From NCBI GenBank assembly GCA_030762895.1, contig CM061070.1:47910831-47974830 (forward strand): a DNA stretch of 64,000 bases, given 5' to 3'. A program made the translations under genes and the position numbers. Positions 32,566 through 43,026 of the stretch are shown here, one piece after another. The DNA is from Sophora flavescens (Eukaryota; Streptophyta; Magnoliopsida; Fabales; Fabaceae). Below the pieces are notes generated by a model. The model did not search any database. It saw only the letters and a list, made by a program, of their open reading frames with translations, and had not been told where the DNA came from. How positions within the stretch are numbered: position 1 is the stretch's first letter; each line of letters opens with the position of its first letter.

Positions 32566-33332
32566 ATTATGACTTCACATTGCAGTATCATCCCGGAAAA
32601 GCAAACGTAGTGGCAGATGCTTTAAGCCGGAAGACCATTCATGTCTCAGCAATGATGGTGAATGAGCTAGTATTGATCGAGAAATTTCGTGACCTCGATT
32701 TAATGACGGAGATCAACCCAGAAAAGATCATTGTGGGAATGATTAAAATCCCAAACGAATTGCTGGAAGAAATTCGATAACAACAAGCTACTGATGTGTA
32801 TCTCCAAGAAAAGAAAGAACTCATGGAACAAGGAAAAGCTCCCGAATTCAGTTTGGGACTAGACAACATTTTGAGGAGTAATGGACGTGTCTGTGTACCT
32901 AAAGACCCAGAAATGAGAAAGATGATTCTTGAGGAATCACACGAGAGTAAATTGAGCATTCACCCAGGAGCAACCAAGATGTACTAGGATTTGAAGCATA
33001 ATTTTTGGTGGTCGAACATGAAGAAACAAGTGGCAGAATACGTGACATCTTGCTTAACTTGTCAGAAGGCGAAAGTATATCCATGGATTTTGTGGTAGGA
33101 TTACCAAGGACTTCGAAAGGTTTTGATTCAATTTGGGTAATTGTGGACAGGATGACGAAGTCGGCACATTTCTTACCTGTCAAGTCAAGGTAGAGAAGCT
33201 AACTGAAGTGTATATTAGCGAAGTGATCAGACTCCATGGTGTACCCTCTAGTATCGTTTCAGATCGAGACCCAAAGTTTACTTCACGTTTTTGGGGAAAC
33301 TTGCAGAACTCGCTGGGAACTAAGTTGAGACT
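32566..33332 (+). pseudogene. pol: RNase H end and integrase N-half of element A
   Basis: The sequence encodes DYDFTLQYHPGKANVVADAL (end of RNase H) and SRKTIHVSAMM. A stop lies at 32778-32780. It continues with the integrase zinc-binding region (HPGATKMY, stop at 32985-32987, then SCLTCQKAK). Between AKV and SISMDFV about 20 residues are missing compared with element J, from a deletion near 33072-33080. A further frameshift follows FLPVKS near 33190. The first integrase Asp (SMDFV) and the second (IVSDRDPKF) are still readable. At 33332 element G is inserted; the frame resumes at 40049 with the AGACT duplication. Confidence 0.9.
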
Positions 33333-34671
33333 TGATGGTTCTCGAATCCGCAAGTGCACGGCTTCGTCGTCAAGTAATAAAAAAAGATCGATCCCACAGA
33401 GACCGTGAACTCAAATAACAATTAATTACTAAATCAATTAAATTGGATTATAAAAGATAAATATTTGGAAAAGATATGATTTTTGAATCAACTAGCAAAT
33501 CAAATTTAAAGTTGCAATTAGAACGAAATCAAGAACAAAATAGGAAAGTAGAACAAATCTGAGATTTCAAAATATCAAAAGGGATTCCCAGGAATTGGGT
33601 TACCAACAAGACAGTTCAAGTTACTAAATTGACTACCTCTCTTGTTAATTATCGAAATTTGCTTTGAAGGCGAATTTATCCTAAATGAGTTAATGTTCCC
33701 TCTCGGGATACAAGAACCGTGCCCAATTAAACCAACCCCTACTCTCGTGGTAATTGAATTTAAATCGAACCCTTTAAGCTTTGTGACAATTCGTGAACCC
33801 TCGAAGGACCGCTTCTAACTCTCGTGATTTTAGTCCTAAGTTCAATCCCTATAGATCCAATACCTAAGCTCACTGCTAGGTTCCTCCTTAGAGTATCTAC
33901 GACAAGCAAATAAGTGGCCACCGAATTTACGAGTAATTAAAGCAATAGTTATCAAATCGAAAGCAAAATTGAAATTAACAAGAAACCAAACGTCAATTCA
34001 TCACCATAAACAAATCTTGGGCATAGCCACAATTGCTAGAAATAAGAAGACTACTCAAGCATTGCCATATTCATAGCAAGCTTGATTAACAAAAGCATAA
34101 AAAAACCTAAGAGAAGAGAAGAAATTGGAGAAGAAGAGAAATCCTAGTTTTTGACTATGGTAGCAGCCCAAAAGTCCTATTTTTTTAGCCTCTAGGTCCT
34201 ATTTATAAGGTAGGGTAACTTGCATCCCAAGCAATTATAAAATCAGATCAAATCAGCTTTTAAAATTCCAGATATTACGCGTCATGGCAGTGATGCCTGT
34301 CACGGCTACGCCGTGACGGATTCTGTCTTGGAAAACTTGGCACTGATGGCCTGTCACGGCCGTGATGGCCATCACGGCCTGACTGTGACAGGTTCTGACT
34401 TTTTCGTTCTTTTCTTTTCAGCCTTGCTCGATCATGGCCGTGATGCGCTCTGTTTGTCTCATTTTTCTTACTTTTCAAGCTCCATCTTCATGCAAGCTCC
34501 ATCATGGTTGATCTTGAACATTTTAATCTTCAATTCCTGCACAACAAAACCACAAAACCGCCTTACCCGTTCCAAGGTAAAAACTAATAAAAAATAAAAT
34601 TAAAAATGCCTAAATTACATGAAAATGCATGCAATATGATAAAGAAATATGAGGTGTAATCACACTCATCA
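33333..34671 (-). repeat. 3' LTR of element G
   Basis: A 1339-bp LTR with TG...CA ends on the plus strand (TGATGG...CTCATCA). The minus strand has TATAAATA at 34200-34207. Region 34280-34445 carries several CACGGCCGTGA-type dyads (GTCACGGCTACGCCGTGACG, CACGGCCGTGATGGCCATCA). Confidence 0.9.
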
Positions 34672-34712
34672 AACTACCCCAAGCTTAAGATTTTGCTTGT
34701 CCTCAAGCAATA
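34672..34712 (-). other. Polypurine tract and hairpin of element G
   Basis: The minus strand reads TTGCTTGAGGACAAGCAA, then AATCTTAAGCTTGGGGTAG touching the LTR. The hairpin-plus-purine arrangement matches that of element D. Confidence 0.78.
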
Positions 34713-36735
34713 ACCAAGGCCAGACAAGATAGACAATCAGAGCTTGGACAGTGATCCAAGAACCCGAGTAATAATCCAAGTAATAGGAACACCCAAAGAA
34801 GTACCCAAGAGACAATCAATTTCAAGTCCAATTAGAAGCTTAGGTTCCCTAAATTCACATCTCTCACTAATTCGGGCACTCTTCTCACCTCACTCAAGTA
34901 TTTAAGGGTATATGACAATTCTCTCAATTTCCTCAAGGAAGGTATTCTACCATAAGCTTGACTATTAACCAAATCTCTACTTTATTAATGAAAACACATA
35001 AGAATCAAGAGGTCTTTTATTTTGGTTGTAATGGGGCCATGGGATTAATCGTTAGGTGGGGAAATCAAGAAAGGGAAAATTCAAGAAGGTTAAACAAAAT
35101 ATCAAACAATGCAAAGCATGCCAACCTTCTAAAATACCTTTTTGGGCTTTAATTCACTTTTCCACCTTTCTTTCTTCTTCTTTTTTAATTTATTTCTCAC
35201 TTTCTTTTTCTCATCCCCTTCTCCATTTTTTTGTTTTTTGTTTTCAATTTGGAGAAGGGGAGATTTCCGACTTAAGAGAAATATTTTTCTAACTTTTTCA
35301 TCCCACGATTTATTTTTCAAACTACCTTTTTGCCCTTTTTACCATACTTTAAAAGGTGTCAGACCAAGCATCATTCATCAAAATAAATCAAGGTACCAAG
35401 AAAAGTATTTTATTCTTTAAGGCTCAAAATCGGGCAACTAAGGGGTAGCATTTAATCAGTCAAAGCTCAGAAGGCCAGAAAAATACCTAGTGCCTCAATC
35501 ATTTTCAAATATGTTTTCAAAAAATTTTAAGTTTCAAAACGGTTTCAAGTCAAGTTCTAGAGAACACAATCCAAGAGGAATAAAACACTCAATCACAAAG
35601 AATGGGGTAGATTTAGTGAGTACCCCTTTTAGGCTAAAAAATCTCACATTTAGTAGTTTAAAATCAATGAGAAACACAAATCTAAAGAACCACATGCTAA
35701 TTATCAACTATCAGAAGATCATCTCAAGCATTTTTATTTTTAGCCTATCACAAGAATACAAAAATTAGGTTCAAAAATTCACTGTCTCAATTCATTTGGC
35801 GCAAAGTTCTCACAATTGGATGCATACTCTAAGCAAGGGGCAATCTAATCATGTGATTATGCAAAACTATGCCTACATAAATGCAAATGTAAAAATGCAA
35901 AAAAAAAAAGCAAAAATACCCCTACCCCAAGCTTAAAAACTTACATTGTCCCCAATGTAAATAATCAAGTCGAAGAGAGGAGAAAAAATGGAACAACTCA
36001 CCGAGGTGGTGGAGGGTGCTGGCTCACATGCCAGTCAAAGAGCTGCTGGAAGACGTGTCACGACCGTCACGTTCATCACGACTACACCGTGATCAATTCT
36101 GGTGTATAGGAGCTGGCCTCTCACGGCCGTGACTTCCATCACGACTAGGCCGTGATACATTCTGATCTTCTGGGTCCTCCTCATCATGCCCGTGAGGGCT
36201 ATCACGGCTGGGTTGTGTTCCTTTATGATCTTTAGCTGTTGGCTAATCACGGCCGTGACCCATGTCACGGTTAGGCCGTGATCGCCTTTGACTTTATTTT
36301 TCCATGCCTTTTTGCTCTTCCTGCCTTCATAACCTGAAAATACTTGGCAAAACCATCAATTAGTGATATTTCTTCTCTTAATCTTCTCAAATTATTCAAA
36401 GACAAAATTCAAAAAAACAAATTGAAAAGGGAAAGAAAACTTGGGTTGCCTTGCAAGAAGCTCTTATTTATGATCTTAAGCTTGACCATACTCCCTTTGA
36501 TCAACCGGGATCAGTTGGGCTTGGAAGTGCAAGAACGCCTCTCTTCCAAGGAAGTCCATCAAAGAGCCTATTTTGTTCATATGGCCAATTGCACTTTCAC
36601 TTTGCTCTTTTCACTCTGAGTTTCATGGCCTTACTTCCTTCCGGAAGAAGTTTTAACTCCACATGTTGAGCAACTCCTGGTTCATCTTTATTTGGTGCAC
36701 CATTTGTCATGCAAAGTTTCGGAGTTGCTTCCATG
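34713..36735 (-). other. Non-coding 3' region of element G
   Basis: No gene is supported. A second hairpin/purine unit (minus strand TTACATTGGGGACAATGTAA, then AAGCTTGGGGTAGGGG) lies at about 35920-35965. A CACGGCC cluster lies at 36055-36275, and a block at 36440-36470 resembles D's AAGCGCTTCTTGGGAGGCAA. A pyrimidine-rich stretch with a lone open frame on each strand lies at 35129-35420. Confidence 0.5.
36055..36275 (-). repeat. CACGGCCGTGA dyad cluster inside element G
   Basis: Eight tokens of (T)CACG(G/A)CC(G)TGA or half-dyads such as ATCACGACTAGGCCGTGAT are spaced 20-40 bases apart, each followed by a TTCTG-type spacer. They resemble those in G's own LTRs and in LTR F. Confidence 0.82.
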
Positions 36736-38703
36736 TTAAGCTCTTCCTTCACCTTTGTTATATGAGTTAGTCAAATCAAAATCCACCCTACCTTCCTCTA
36801 CATTCAAGGAGAGCTTACCATTTTTTACATCTATTATTGCTCCAGCTGTGGCCAAGAATGGCCTTCCTAGAATGATAGGGAATTTAGAATTCTCGTTCAT
36901 GTCCAACACCATGAAATCGATAGGAATGAAAATGTTCCCTACCTTTATGGGGACATTCTCTAGTATGCCTAGAGGAGTTTTAGTTTATCCATCCGCAAAT
37001 TGTAAAGAGGACTTGGATGGACTCAATTCTCTAGTTCCTAACCTCTCAAAGATAGTAAGCGACATCAAACTCGCACTAGCCCCTAAGTCACATAAGGCTT
37101 GGTCTATTTTTAATTCTCCAATTGAGCAAGCAATAGAGAAACTTCCTGGATCTTTTAGTTTATGAGGCATATTAGTTTTTATCACGGCATCACTCTCCTC
37201 AATTAAGCTCTTAGTTTCTTTTTCTACTTGCATTTTCTTGACCAACCTTTGTGGGAAAGGTATTGGGGGTTGGTAAGGTGGTGGAGGGACATACTTTGGC
37301 TCTATCTCTTCATGTTCACTCATGTCCTCCTCACATTCCACATCCTTTTTAACTACCCCAAGCTTATCATCCCTCAAGTATATAGCATTACAGTGCTCAT
37401 TGGGATTAACTCCGAGTTGTCTTGGGAACGTACCCTTAGTTCTAGAATATGTACTAGCTTGTTGGGCAATCTGAGTTTCTAACATCTTATTATGGATGAC
37501 TAAGTTATCTACCTTAGATGTTAACTCTTTTATTACCTCATTGACCGCCCTACCTTGTTGCCTAAACTCTTCATTTTGCTTTGTTTGAGTTTCAGCAAAA
37601 TTTTCCAAAAGAGACTCAAGTTTAGACTTTTGTACTTGAGGATACCTCGATGCGGGTTTCCTATTACCTTGTCCTTCTTGGAATTCGTGGTTCAACGTGT
37701 TGTTGTAGTTCCCATAGGAGAGATAACGGCTATTCTTCCTTCCTTGGTTGTAAGGATTTGGGGGAGCATAATTTGGCAACTTCGGGTTCGTGTCATAGAA
37801 GTTGTGACAAGAGTTCACTTGTTTCCCCGAAGCACCGGATCCAGGAGCAATACCATGTGGGCACTCCAATATGTCATGCCCCTGCATTCCACAAATCTCA
37901 CAAACAACATTAGTAGCACCTATTGAACTCACATTAGCCTTTTCAAGCTTATCAAAGCGTTCATTCAATGAGTCAATTTTAGACATAATTAGATCAGTGC
38001 TATTCATTTCAAACTTACCCCCCAAAATCTTTTTCGGGTTATTACCTCTTTCCGAACCACATTGGTGATAGTTGGTGGCCATGTTTTCAATGATATTGAA
38101 TGCTTCAGTCAGAGGTCTATTCATAAAGGCTCCACCAGCTGCAGAGTCAAGTGACACCTTCGAAGAGTAATCCAATCCGTTGTAGAAGGTATGCACTAAC
38201 AACCACCTCTTGAGCCCATGGTGTGGCCAAGACTCTAGCAATCCTTTGTAACGATCCCAAGCTTCGGATAAGCATTCTCCGTCCTTTTGGAAGAAGCCGG
38301 TGATCTGAGTTCGTAGGTAAGCAGTCTTGGATGGAGGGAAGAGTTTTTCCAGGAATGCCTGCTCCAATTGGTCCCAAGTTGACAAGGTATTAGCGGGCAC
38401 TTGTTTCAACCAAGCTTTTGCCTTTCCAGTCAGAGAGGAGGGGAATAACCTCAAGCGAATAGCATCAATCGGGGCACCATGAATTCTTATTGCATCGGTG
38501 AACTCCAATAATGTCTCCACATGACCGGTCGGGTCCTCCGAGGGTAATCCTCCAAATTGATGTTGCCTAATCATGCCAATTAACATAGGCGGTATAGTGT
38601 AGTTCTCCACCACAATTTCTGGCCTAGCAATCCCAGTTCGCAAACCCCTAGCATTTGGGTCTACTTAGTCATTCAGTGGTTTGGTATCCGGTAGATTCGC
38701 CAT
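36736..38703 (-). pseudogene. gag-pro: gag-protease of Tat/Athila-like element G
   Basis: The frame starts MANLPDTKPLND at 38703, has a stop at 38665-38667, then runs open for 552 codons. The Gag core contains FGGLPSEDPTGHVETLLEF, LRLFPSSLTGKAKAWL and FLEKLFPPSKTAYLR. A single CCHC knuckle, CEICGMQGHDILEC, lies at residues 248-261. The protease motif is CDLGASASLM near residue 517, where Athila/Tat proteins often have DLGAS in place of DTG/DSG. A stop at 36985-36987 cuts the protease; the same frame continues with TKTPLGILENVPIKVG and PIILGRPFLATAGAIID to 36736. No RT follows. Two nonsense codons in an otherwise open frame suggest modest age. Confidence 0.9.
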
Positions 38704-38749
38704 GAGTGGAATGGGAATCAACCTCTCTCTCTCCTTGTCTTTGTAGTCT

Positions 38750-40048
38750 CCCACAGAGACCGTGATCTCAAATAACAATTAATTACTAAATCAATTAAAC
38801 TGGACTATAAAAGATAAAGATTTGGAAAAGATTTGATTTTTGAATCAAGTAGCAAATCAAATTTAAAGTTGCAATTAGAACGAAATCAAGAACAAAATAG
38901 GAAAGTAGAACAAATCTGAGATTTCAAAATATCAAAAGGGATTCCCAGGAATTGGGTTACCAACAAGACTGATCATGTTACTAAATTGACTACCCCTCTT
39001 GTTAATTATCAAAATTTGCTTTGAAGGCGAATTTATCCTAAATGAGTTAATGTTCCTTTTCGGGATACAAGAATCATGCCCAATTAAACCAACCCCTACT
39101 CTCGTGGTAATTGAATTTAAATCGAACCCTTTAAGCATTGTGACAATTCGTGAACCCTCAAAGGACCGCTTCTAACTCTCGTGATTTAAGTCCTAAGTTC
39201 AATCCCTTTAGATCCAATACCTAAGTTCACCGCTAGGTTCCTCCTTAGAGTATCTACGACAAGCAAATAAATGGCCACCGAATTTACGAGTAATTAAAGC
39301 AATAGGAATCAAATCGAAAGCAAAATTGAAATTAACAAGAAACCAAACGTCAATTCATCACCATAAACAAATCTTGGGCATAGCCCCAATTCCTAGAAAT
39401 AAGAAGACTACTCAAGCATTGCCATATTCATAGCAAGCTTGATTAACAAAAGCATAAAAAAACCTAAGAGAAGAGAAGAAATTGGAGAAGAAGAGAAATC
39501 CTAGTTTTTGCCTAAGGTAGCAGCCCAAAAGTCCTATTTTTGAGCCTCTAGGTCCTATTTATAAGGTAGGGTAACTTGCATCCCAAGCAATTACAAAATC
39601 AGATCAAATCAGCTTTTAAAATTCCAGATATTGCGCGTCACGATCGTGATGCCTGTCATGGCCAGGCCATGACGGATTGTCTTGGAAAACTTGGCACTGA
39701 TGGCCTGTCACGGCCGTGATGGCCATTACGGCCTGGCCGTGACAGGTTCTGACTTTTTCGTTCTTTTCTTTTCAGCCTTGCTCGATCATGGCCATGATGG
39801 CTGTCACGGCTAGGCCGTGATGGACTCTGTTTGGCTCATTTTTCTTACTTTTCAAGCTCCATCTTCATGAAAGCTCCATCATGGTCGATTATGAACATTT
39901 TAATCTTCAATTCCTGCACAATAACACCACAAAACCGCCTTACCCGTTCCAAGGTAAAAACTAACAAAAAATCAAATTAAAAATGCCTAAACTACATGAA
40001 AATGCATGCAATATGATAAAGAAATATGAGGTGTAATCACACTCATCA
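38750..40048 (-). repeat. 5' LTR of element G (inner end lost)
   Basis: It matches the 3' LTR from its base 64 on, with scattered substitutions. Minus-strand TATAAATA lies at 39556-39563, and the CACGGCC dyads recur at 39635-39830. Confidence 0.9.
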
Positions 40049-40840
40049 AGACTCAGTTCAGCCTATCACCCCCAAACTGACGGGTAAATGGAAAGAACAA
40101 TTCAGTCATTGGAGGACTTGTTGAGGGTGTGTGTTCTAGACAATCTTGGAAGTTGGGACGACCTTTTGCCACTCATTGAGTTCACATACAACAACAACTT
40201 TCACTCAAGTATCGGAATAGCAACCTATGAGGCTTTATATGGAAGAAAGTGCCAAACATGGCTGTGTTTGTACCAGGATGGGGAAAACGCAATGTTAGGA
40301 CCTGGAATTGTGCAACAGATGATGGAGAAGGTGAAGTAAATCCATGAGAAAATAAAGGCTTCCCAAAGCAGACAGAAAAGCTACGCTGATCACAGAAGAA
40401 GACCTCTGGAATTCCAAGAAGGCAAGCATGTGTTTCTGAGAGTAACTCCCACAACAGGGGTAGGTAGAGTTATAAAATCCAGAAATCTCACTCCTAAGTT
40501 TATTGGACCATACCAGATTCTTCGTCGTATCGGTCCAGTAGCTTATCAGATTTCTCTGCCACCTTTCCTTTCAAATATCCATGATGTTTTTCATGTCTCT
40601 CAGCTGAGAAAATATATCCCTAACCCGTCGCATGTAATTCAACCTGATGTTGTTCAGTTAAAGGAAAATATGTCCTATGAGACTTCACCCGTACGAATCG
40701 AAGATAGGAGGATCAAACAACTCAGGGGCAAACAGATTCCCTTAGTTAAGGTTGTTTGGGATGAAACAACTGGAGAATCAACTTGGGAAGTAGAGGACAA
40801 GATGAAATTACAGCATCCTGATTTATTTACAGATACTTAA
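40049..40840 (+). pseudogene. pol: Integrase C-half and chromodomain-like tail of element A
   Basis: This resumes the integrase of A right of G: SSAYHPQTDG, a stop at 40085-40087, then MERTIQSLEDLL with the catalytic Glu. It continues with LPLIEFTYNNNFHSSIG, a stop at 40336-40338 after MMEKVK, and the GPY/F region KFIGPYQILRRIGPVAYQIS. The tail RIEDRRIKQLRGKQIPLVKV, WDETTGESTWEVEDKM is the chromodomain-like module of Tekay/Del chromoviruses, which tethers integrase to chromatin. The stop codon at 40838 is followed by the polypurine tract. Confidence 0.9.
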
Positions 40841-40862
40841 TTTCAAGGACGAAATTTCTTTT

Positions 40863-40876
40863 TAGAGGGGTAGTAC
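40863..40876 (+). other. Polypurine tract of element A
   Basis: TAGAGGGGTAGTAC directly before the 3' LTR, behind the Tekay-typical AAGGACGAAATTTC stretch. It would prime plus-strand DNA synthesis. Confidence 0.88.
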
Positions 40877-41471
40877 TGTAACACCCCGATTTTTCTGCTT
40901 GTCTGTAAATTGTGATTATATGAATATTTAAGATTTTATTTTCATAAATGGTGATGAATTATTTTGATAGACCAAATTAAGTCATCTTTATTTTATATTA
41001 GAAAAGTACAGATGAATTTTCGGTAGAAAATTCCCGACGTTTTCGGTTTGAGTTTTCATTGCCAGTTAAGCCTTACTGACACGAAAATAATTAAAAAAAA
41101 ATTTATTCGAAAATTCAAAATTTTGTTTTTGTAACCTAGTTATATTTATTTTTATGATTTTAGAAATTATTTATTTTTATATGAATTTTTTGGGTGAAAT
41201 TTTGCGAATAAAAATATGATCGATTTTTACCATTACGTAACAATCGGTACCGGAACGAACCCAAAATAATTAAGTCTGATTCTTTCCAGATTTGGAAATG
41301 ATTTTCCTTGATGTGAATAGTGACCCTTGTCACTATTCAATACTATTCATGTCATTGTAATTATTATTTTTCATTTCCTAGAAAACTAATACAGTTAATA
41401 TAAATATTTGAATAAAAATTGATAAAAGATTGGAAAAAATCTCAGTTTTTTCTGTTGGGGCAGTGCCCCCC

Positions 41472-41479
41472 TATAAATA
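41472..41479 (+). promoter_or_regulatory. TATA box of LTR A
   Basis: TATAAATA, 595 bases from the LTR start, followed by CACTCCTCTCTTC. Matching position and sequence in LTRs E and J support a real core promoter. Confidence 0.75.
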
Positions 41480-42888
41480 CCACTCCTCTCTTCTTCATTC
41501 ACTCACCATTTTGTAAAAAGTGTACCGAAACTCTTGCAAATTTTCCACTTGAACTTTCATCATCTTCTACCTTACAAGTTCTTAAGTGTGGAAGCTAATT
41601 AAACAACCATCTTCAACTCTTCAGCAACATCATTTAGAGGGTATGAACTCTAAATCTTTACTCTTTTCTTTCTAATATCAACTTGCATGTTAGTCCTTTT
41701 TGTTGTAAGTTGGTTTTCTTTAAGTGCATGTTCATGAAATCAATTGATTTAAGCTTATCATCATCTTCACAACCCTTTTCAACCTTTGCATGTTGAAAAA
41801 GATCTTCCAATGACCATTGATGATGGGTGGCCGAAACCGTCATGGAGGAAGAGTGATGATTTTACAAAGATTTTCACATGCATGTTTGTTACTTGGTACT
41901 TATACTATGTAGTTCATGATTTTAACTCATGATTTTTTTTAAGAAAGAAATCCTTTTCACACACAAATAATTTTTATCAAAAAAAAAAAAACTCTGCTCA
42001 TTTTCACTTTATGTTTATGTATTGCATGTGGTGAGAAATTCATCCAATCCAATGACCATGGTGTTGGCTAAAAACACCAAGAGGAAAAAGGATGAACCTT
42101 GATGGAAATCTCACATGCATGGTTTAAGAACTTTGATTTAAGTATTTTTTTAATTCATGGATTTTATTAAAAATATATGTTTTCCTTCATTGATAATATT
42201 TTGTGGCTAAGACTCTAAAATAAAAGAGTTGATGAAGCCTCACTTAAATCTTTAAGAAGGATGCATGTATGACAATTTTAGTCCTTTGCGTGAATGATTC
42301 AATGTGGAGTTTGAAAATTTAAAATCCCTAATCTTTTATAATCATAAGGCCGAAACTCATTATTAGAGTTGGTGAGGTCTTATTCAAATTTTTGTTAACC
42401 AAATGATGTTTAAAAACATAGCATTAGTACATGCAAGGAAGTAAGTTTATTGAAATACAATATTTTCCCACTATTTTATGTAATGGCCGAAACCTATGGT
42501 TAATAAGGCTAAGGGTTCCAAATTTTATTTCCAAGTTTTGAACTTATATTTTGTTCCTTTAATGCTTGAAAAATTTAAACCCAAAGGCTTGTAAAGATTG
42601 AAAATTTCTAGCTTGGTTTGCTTAGCATGGCTGAATCATACATGAAAATTTTGGGGTAGATTGTAAATATTTTTAACTTAGGTTAAATATGTATTTTTCT
42701 TTAGATTTGAAATCGTGACGAGCAACAAGTTGTTCCTTCTAAAATACCCAATTGGAGCTTTTTATCGTCGGAATTAAGGTAAGGGGGGAAAGCCCGAGGG
42801 ATATTAAAATTATGGTAACTACGTACTTGTATGTTTGGATTGTTTGATTTTATTGATGTTGTTGTTTAATATGTGAAAGATTGATTTG

Positions 42889-42890
<2 letters not shown>

Positions 42891-42969
<79 letters not shown>

Positions 42970-43026
42970 TGTATGTATGTATGTATGTATGTATGTATGT
43001 ATGTATCTGTGTGTGTGTGTGTGTGT
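42891..43026 (+). repeat. Compound microsatellite (AT)n(GTAT)n(GT)n
   Basis: About 25 AT units, about 16 ATGT units and about 9 GT units in a row, inside the 3' LTR of A. Open frames across it are artefacts of the repeat. Confidence 0.97.

Larger units (their letters stand above)
33333..40048 (-). mobile_element. Tat/Athila-like gag-pro element G
   Basis: LTRs 33333-34671 and 38750-40048 enclose 4.1 kb with gag and protease but no RT, RNase H or integrase. The element ends TGATGG...CTCATCA and is flanked by AGACT at 33328-33332 and 40049-40053, a perfect target duplication. The inner end of the 5' LTR (about 60 bases) and the primer site are missing, replaced by CTCTCTCTCTCCTTGTCTTT. The element is therefore dead and was probably non-autonomous. 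Confidence 0.9.

Noticed and set aside
35129..35420. Phe-rich and Lys-rich frames in element G's spacer
   Set aside because: Low-complexity pyrimidine/purine tract; no similarity to any element protein.
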